A stretch of 64,000 bases of DNA from Sorex araneus (taxonomy: Eukaryota; Chordata; Mammalia; Eulipotyphla; Soricidae): NCBI RefSeq assembly GCF_027595985.1, contig NC_073313.1, forward strand, positions 87,347,596 to 87,411,595, read 5' to 3'. Shown here piece after piece: positions 58,261 through 64,000 of this stretch; within the stretch, counting starts at the first letter, position 1, and the number at the start of each line of letters is the position of its first letter. The notes beneath the pieces are model-generated. The model did not search any database. It was not told the DNA's origin and saw nothing but the letters and a program-made list of their open reading frames with translations. Position numbers and translations under genes: made by a program.

Positions 58261-59114
58261 ACCATCCAACCACACCCGTCAAGTGTCACTAGGAATGGCC
58301 TCCAGTCAAGTCTCCCACCCCTCTCCCCAGCACCGCCGCTGCCCACCCAGGAAAGTTTGGGAGCCCTCCCAATTTCATAAAGGAGAAATATTTAACTACT
58401 TTGAGATCATATCATGTAGAACAAAGCTGAGGGCTCTTAATATTATGATCTTCAAAGAGCACTGGTATGCTTTTAAAGTCACTTTGAAAGGGGATAAGAA
58501 GAGAAGGAAATCTTAGTTGATTATCATTTGATATTGATTTTCTTCAAATGTATTCTGCTCCTGTTGTTTCTTAACTTGGGGTTCTTTCATTTTATGTTCA
58601 TGCTCCCTAGAGCTGCCAGAATTTTTACTAGTGACCTATCTACTAGCTGTCTTTTTTGCTGTATTAAGTCCAGGTCTCCATATGATATCAGATCCAAAAT
58701 ATTGTCCATAATGCACTGTTAACTTTCTGGACCAAGTGCAACACATGTACATATTCTTCTAGTGGATGCCCCCAAACTTAACATCCATATATTATTCACT
58801 ACTGATTCATCCAATTGTTGCTTTTCTTGTACTGAGGGATTAAGGCAACAAAAGGCACTTTCCAAGATGAAAAGACAGACCATGGCCAATGATCAACATG
58901 GAGGGCCTGGAAGTGGAGCCTTCTCAATCTTTAGAGGCTTCAAATGGTTAATGAATTTCAATAGGTTAAATTCAGTGTCAATTTTCAAATTCATGTGTGA
59001 CAATACAGCACATCATCATTTTGTCTCTGAAGTCTTGAGGAAGACCTTGATAAGGAAATGTTACTTTAAAAGAAGTCTATATACAGGGGATAGGGACATT
59101 GGAGAGGGGTCAGG

Positions 59115-59290
59115 ACATATGGTATCTGATGTGGGTTAGATCCCCAGCACCACTTGGCCTCCCGAGCACCCCTGGGTATAGCCCTGAAGGCCCTGGAGCA
59201 TTCTCAGGGCGGCCCTGGTGGTCTCTGTCATTGTGGCCCAAGCAACAAGCAACACATCCTCAGGCCTGGATGGCAGAATGGTCAGGAGCG
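59115..59290 (+). repeat. tRNA-headed SINE, variant body, second copy
   Basis: GTGGGTTAGATCCCCAGCACC then CTCCCGAGCACCCCTGGGTA and a GGCCCTGGTGGT region comparable with the copy at 58077. Confidence 0.45.
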
Positions 59291-59326
59291 GCCTTCTGAA
59301 CACTGTTAGAGAGGCTCCTGAATTTT

Positions 59327-59582
59327 TTTCTTTCGTTTTGGGTCACACATGGCTGCTCAAGGCTTTCCCTCCCATCCTCCCTTCCTCTTTCCTTTCCTTC
59401 CTTTCTCCCTGCCTCCTTCCCTCCCTTCTGCCATACCTGGTGGTGCTCTGGGCTTACTCCTGGCTCTGGGCTCAGGGATCACTCCTGATGGTGCTAGGGG
59501 GACTAATGGGGTGCCAGGGTCAAACCCGGGTCGGCTGCGTGCAAGACAAGCACGCTACTCACTTTACTATGGCTTTAGCACC
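59327..59582 (-). repeat. SINE family A pair with CCTT-rich spacer
   Basis: An inverted tail piece (GTTTTGGGTCACACATGGCT) is followed by a CTTCC-rich stretch (59368-59435), then a nearly full inverted copy with AACCCGGGTCGGCTGCGTGC. Confidence 0.7.
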
Positions 59583-59791
59583 TGATCCTGAACTATTCAA
59601 GGGAGAACAGGTACACTTTGCTCTCTTTCAGCAAGGTAAATTGGTCCCTGATAAGGACACACTTCTTAATCTTCATACTAAAAACTAAAGCACAAAAATT
59701 GTCTATTTTCTCACCATCAAACTGCCTTAAACTCTATGAAATGGAAAGTTTATGGGCAAGACTGTGTGAAAATGCTTTAAGAATATTTCTC

Positions 59792-59957
59792 AGTGACAGC
59801 ACAGTGGGCTGGAGTGCATGCTTTTCCACATGGAGAAGGCGTGGATTCAGTCCCTGTCACTTCATGGTCCCAGGAGCACCGCCAGGAGTGGCTTCTAAGC
59901 ACTGAGTCAGGAGTAACCCCAGGGCAATGCTGGGTGTGGTCAAAAACATAAAAACAT
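59792..59957 (+). repeat. SINE family A, diverged
   Basis: Forward copy with GGATTCAGTCCCTGTCAC box and ATGCTGGGTGTGGTCAAAAA end. Confidence 0.7.
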
Positions 59958-59965
59958 TTCTCAGG

Positions 59966-60075
59966 CAGGGGATAAAGCTCCAAGGGCTGGGATGCATGTT
60001 GGATCTCTGGCATAACATGGTTTCTCTGAGCACACTGCTGGCTGTGAACCTACCCCCAAATAAATACATGAATAA
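59966..60075 (+). repeat. tRNA-headed SINE fragment
   Basis: GGGGATAAAGCTCCAAGGGC head, shortened body and AAATAAATACATGAATAAAT tail. Confidence 0.45.
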
Positions 60076-60282
60076 ATAATAAACAGAAACTTTCACAAGC
60101 TCATGTGTAGAGCAGAGGCACTCTCCGGGTTGACTGAAGACAGAATTGGTGAGGCACCCCGGAAAGAGAGAATTCATTAGGTCCCTTTTCTAGGCATTCA
60201 GGAGAACCCAGTAGCTTCCACGCAAATCCCAATGTCAGGAGCAATTTGACTTTATTTTTTTAATTTTAAAATATTTTATTTA

Positions 60283-60424
60283 TTGGCTTTTTGGGTTCAC
60301 ATCTGGCAATGCTCAGGGGCTACTTCTGGCTCTTTACTCAGACCATATGGGAAGCCGGGGATGGAACTCGAGTTGGCCAGGTAAAAGGCAAACGCCCTAC
60401 CCGCTGAACTATCACTCCGGCCTC
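60283..60424 (-). repeat. SINE family A, small deletion
   Basis: Inverted copy lacking part of the body between TTTACTCAG and ACCATATGG. Ends CACTCCGGCC. Confidence 0.85.
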
Positions 60425-60663
60425 AGCAACTAGACTTTAGAGCAGTTCTCTACTTTCCTGGGCCTTGGTTGGCTCACCTGTTAGAATGGAGAAAATATTG
60501 TCCCTTGTGTGAAGGCGGAGAGCTGGAGCAGGTGATCCTAAGGCTCTCATTCAGTTCTATGCTGGGCTCTATTTCTTGAACAAGTGTGTACCCTTTCAGT
60601 AGTGAATCACAATCACGAACACAAATCACTTTCACTGCAACAAAACCCATGTCGCCTACACTT

Positions 60664-60798
60664 GTTTCTTTGGGGGCATACCCGGCAGGGCTCAGGCCTT
60701 ACTCCTGGCTCTGCGCTCAGATGATCATATTGGGTGCCAGTGCTATAAGCCAGGTTGGCTGCATGCAAGGCAAGTACCCTGACTACCTTTCCAGTTTT
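60664..60798 (-). repeat. SINE family A, deleted
   Basis: Inverted copy with GGGGGCATACCCGGCAGGGC. The end is diverged near ACCTTTCCAG. Confidence 0.7.
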
Positions 60799-60889
60799 AT
60801 TCTCCCTGAAAATGGAGGACAGTTAAGTAGTATCCTTCTCCTCTAGTTCATAAACTTTCAGATACTTCAAGACAGCTTCTTAGCTACTT

Positions 60890-61262
60890 TTTCCATTAAA
60901 ATACAGTTGAATATGTATGTATATGTATATATGTATTTTTATATATATATATATATATAAAACTATCAGGATAATCTCAAGTAGTTTTTATCATTCCCTA
61001 AATATCTGTTCTATTTCATATAATTGAATCATATATTGTGACTTTTGTGACTGCTTTCTTGAACTAACATTGCTTTCAGAGTTCACCCATACTACACATG
61101 AATCAGTACTTCATTTCTCCTTATTGCTGAATAACACTGTACTGTGTGATTATATTTTATTAATCTATCAGTTATTGAACAAGCGTTTCCCTTATTCCTA
61201 AGTTCTGGCTATGTCAGATAATGCTATTATAAACATCTGTATAAAAGAAAACATACAGATAG
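60890..61262 (-). mobile_element. old LINE-1 fragment, inverted, with TA tract
   Basis: A TATATGTAT/TA tract (60909-60960) is followed by TTCTCCTTATTGCTGAATAA and GCTATTATAAACATCTGTAT, typical LINE-1 3' region complements. Confidence 0.55.
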
Positions 61263-61563
61263 TGAACCTTAGTTCTACAGCTTTTCATATAAAGGGTCCT
61301 AATACTTGATCGGCGTAGAAAGTATTTTTCTTGTATGTAAAACACACTTGAACACAGGGACACAAATCTGGAGCCTTGAGTCCTACTGCTCTTTATGTAT
61401 TGGATCTCCATAAGTTGTTTGAGTCAGTAAATATCTTCCCTGTGCAGCAGACATAGTTAAACACAACAGGATGACTTTGACAGGATTCTCTCTTAGATCC
61501 CCAGGAAAGCCTAGGGACAAATTTCAGGGACCAGCACTCATAACCACCAATGTGCTTCATTAC

Positions 61564-61587
61564 CTTTTCTAGGAGGTTGTCTTCTTC
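61564..61587 (-). CDS. INPP5B: INPP5B 24-base micro-exon
   Basis: Acceptor CTACTCTCAG, exon codons for EEDNLLEK, donor GTAATG; both ends are in phase 0, so skipping it would keep the frame. It agrees with my memory of a similar EED-LEK stretch just before EKSLL in the human protein. It is the furthest upstream exon I can place; the preceding ASH-domain exon is not found up to 64000 and probably lies beyond the window. INPP5B dephosphorylates PI(4,5)P2 and related inositol phosphates on endosomal, Golgi and plasma membranes, but that catalytic part is not in this window. Confidence 0.85.
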
Positions 61588-62284
61588 CTGAGAGTAGAGC
61601 AGGAAAAGAAAGTCATTGACAGACAGAAAATGATTTAAGGTTAATTCACAGAATTAGACACGGATCAGTATTATTAGAACTCACTAGCTTACTAGATAGG
61701 TAGAGCTACATGCTTTGAATAGCTTTACATTTGTCAAAAAAACTGCGACTGCTGAAAGTGGAATACATTCTCATACACTAATTTCCCACTGTGCATATCC
61801 AATGGCTGTGCAATTGACATGCGCATGCCTCGACTTTTGGCAGCTGCCAGCTAACCCGACCAAATGTCCACTGGTGTCTCCTTCGACATGCTGCTGGAGG
61901 CAGGATGCACTGTGCAGCATCTCCTCTCACTCTGATGCCCTTTCAGTGGAAAATTTGCTTGTTGAGCCTGACGGGGGCCACATGCGGAGGAGAGGGGAAC
62001 TTCTTTCTCTTCTTTCACTCCTCTGGCCTGGCTAGTTCCTTAGCAATAGCCCCCATTCCTGTTCATCTCCCACACCCACTCCCCGCTTCAAAGGGCCCTA
62101 GAGTTCTCACATTTGGAGGTCCCTCTGGAATGAAAAGGAATTTCCTTTCAGACCATTGTGGGCCAGAGGATCCATCATTATCCCCTACGGTGTTTTCCTA
62201 TAAGATGTGAGAGAAAAAAAGAGAGTAGCAAGGGAAAGAGAAGAGAAGGCACCTCTTTAGTTGTCTCTGTTTCTTTTGCTGTTA

Positions 62285-62512
62285 CTTGTTTGCTCTTGAG
62301 ACACACCCGGCAGTGCTCAGGGCTTACTCCTACTGGGGCTTAGGGGGCAATATGGGGTGCCGAGGATCAAACCTGGGTATGCTGCATGCACGGTGACCAT
62401 CTTACCTGCTGTAGCATCATGTGGGGTTTCATCTGCGGCACCACATGGTCCTCTAAGCACCACCGGGAATGTCCCCCCAAGCACTGAGCAGACCCCCAAA
62501 ATCACTTGTGTG
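62285..62512. repeat. SINE family A, inverted plus forward fragment
   Basis: An inverted deleted copy (62285-62412) abuts a forward body fragment (GCACCACATGGTCCTCTAAG to CCCCCAAAATCAC). Confidence 0.55.
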
Positions 62513-62569
62513 TGCATCCAAACAAACAGACCCAAACATACCATTCAGCAACAACTACAGTGGTGACTT

Positions 62570-62790
62570 AGGGAGTATCTGCCACATTGTAGGAGCTGTG
62601 CTAAGTGCTCATTCACATTTAATCTGCATATATATGCAGCACATATTATTCTCATTTTACAGATGAGGGACCAGGCTTTGAGAGGACCAATTCTTTGGCC
62701 AAGGCCATGCTGTTTTCTGGTAGTTAAATGGCTAAGTCAAGATTAGTACACAGCTCTGACTCCACAGCTGTGACCGCTGAGCTCCCTATG
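62570..62790 (+). repeat. MIR-like ancient SINE
   Basis: CTCATTTTACAGATGAGGGA, a CCAAGGCCATGCTG block and a final CTCTGACTCCACAGCTG segment follow MIR order. Confidence 0.7.
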
Positions 62791-63684
62791 AAAAACTCAA
62801 GCACAAGCTGACTGCTTTCTCTAGAGAGCGCGCTATCCTGTGTGAGAAAGTCTCGAGGATGTACTTCACTCTCCAGCAGGGAGAGCGATACGGTCAGGAA
62901 CCCATGACAAGGCAGTCTGGTAAGTAGAAAGAGGGCAAATCTTCCTTCTGTCTCTTATTGACTATACAGGGACGTCCAGCAAGTAACTAGACTTTGCCTC
63001 GGGGTTCTTCTACAACACAGACCATGATGTTGACCTCATGGAACAAGGAAATGATCCAAGATCTAAGATCTAATAAGGGGTGGTCGGAGAATGCTGGGGC
63101 TGAATGCAGCAGAAAGGCTGCGTCTCTCAAAGCTCCTCTCACCTCCCCTGCAATTCCTGCTTGGGATCTTTGAAGTGTTACCGAGGGTCACCAAGAACGT
63201 GAAACGTGGGTCACATGTCTCAAGTCTCAAGAGTAAGAGTAAGCCTAATGTGACTGTCAGAACTATGATAGGGGCGGGGGCCGGCAGAGTACATATTTCC
63301 TGACATGTCCCTGGATAACTGCTCACTGGTTAGGTTTGTTTTAGTATTATTAGATACATTATGGATTAAACATGGCATTGTGGGTTTACCTGGACTTTAA
63401 AATACCACACTAAAGATGAGACTAAAGTAATCAAGGGTCAACTTATCAAGAGTCACAGGCTTCATTAACTGTGCACTACTTACACTAGTATAATAGCGAT
63501 TATTTTTTAATGTGAAAATAATCCGGAGTGCCAAATATCTCTTTTAAGACAATTCTGGAGCAAAACCTTTCCCCATAATTTAGGACTAAAAATAGACAAC
63601 CTGCCAGTCTGCAGACCTCTTGATTTTTCCGTTCCATGAATAAATGTCACATGTCAAGATGAGTCAAACTACAGATATTTTTTT

Positions 63685-63852
63685 TTGCTTTTTGGGTCAC
63701 ACCTAGCGTTGCTCAGGGGTTACTCCTGTCTCTGCACTCAGGAATTACTCCTGGAAGTGCTTGGGGGGTCCATATGGGATGCCGAGAATTGAACCCAGGT
63801 TGGCCTTGTGCAAGGCAAACACCCTATCCGCTGTGCTAGCACTCTGGCCCCA
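63685..63852 (-). repeat. SINE family A, young-looking
   Basis: Inverted near-consensus copy flanked by AAACTACAGATATTTTTT and AAACTACACAGATTTTTT, a target duplication with small changes. Confidence 0.9.
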
Positions 63853-64000
63853 AACTACACAGATTTTTTTTAATATTGTATACTAACCTGTCAAATGAGG
63901 CCCTAAAAGATGTTTTCCTTTGAGTAGCGACCAATGATCAGTATAAGGTATTGTGTTAAATGCCTTTGGTGGGGAGGACATGAGATGAGAATACACAAAG

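Larger units (their letters stand above)
56915..61563 (-). other. large INPP5B intron (4.65 kb)
   Basis: Between the micro-exon and the linker exon. It contains only repeats: ID-like and tRNA-headed SINEs at 57785, 58077, 59115, 59327, 59792, 59966, 60283 and 60664, and an old LINE-1 piece at 60890. No additional exon is evident. Confidence 0.65.
61588..64000 (-). other. upstream INPP5B intron, reaching the window edge
   Basis: No ASH-domain exon with readable sequence was found to 64000. The minus-strand frame at 63063-63326 does not match the family. Confidence 0.5.

Noticed and set aside
63063-63326. Minus-strand frame considered as the INPP5B ASH-domain exon
   Set aside because: Its translation does not resemble the conserved SGNYLPSCFG-type ASH segment.

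Overview
The window looks like genomic DNA from a placental mammal, most probably a shrew or close eulipotyphlan relative. The argument for this is the very high density (several per 3 kb) of two tRNA-headed SINE families that I associate with shrews, plus young LINE-1 3' ends, old MIR and LINE relics, an endogenous retrovirus, a processed GAPDH pseudogene and long microsatellites. The species call is an inference from repeat style. Nothing prokaryotic is present: most long open frames are repeat artefacts.

Right part (about 50.8-64 kb): the 3' end of one host gene, INPP5B (type II inositol polyphosphate 5-phosphatase), lies on the minus strand. Six consecutive coding exons can be placed with matching splice sites and phases (61564-61587, 56798-56914, 55350-55434, 54615-54742, 53715-53826, 53385-53509). 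Together they encode the last 196 residues: the linker after the ASH domain and the RhoGAP-like domain, up to the stop codon. The catalytic 5-phosphatase and ASH exons lie beyond the right edge. Introns and 3' flank are full of SINEs.

Middle (about 24.1-31 kb): a decayed endogenous retrovirus on the minus strand with betaretrovirus/type-D-like protease and reverse transcriptase remnants, a gammaretrovirus-type env, a polypurine tract and a 3' LTR. The pol part is heavily rearranged: two divergent RT fragments cover the same segment, the active-site motif is changed, and no integrase is recognisable. Env is much better preserved but carries a frameshift and an in-frame stop. A separate LTR-like block lies at 35.4-36.0 kb, and a 5'-truncated processed GAPDH pseudogene at 34.3-35.0 kb.

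Remainder (0-24 kb and 36-50 kb): no host gene that I can support. These parts are a mosaic of tRNA-derived SINEs (family A with an A-rich tail, family B with a short-repeat ACAGTG-type tail), LINE-1 3' ends in both orientations, old MIR-like fragments, a 1.27 kb purine (GAA/GGA) tract, and other microsatellites, several at SINE tails. SINE and LINE boundaries are read by eye and are accurate to roughly 5-20 bases unless a target-site duplication is given.
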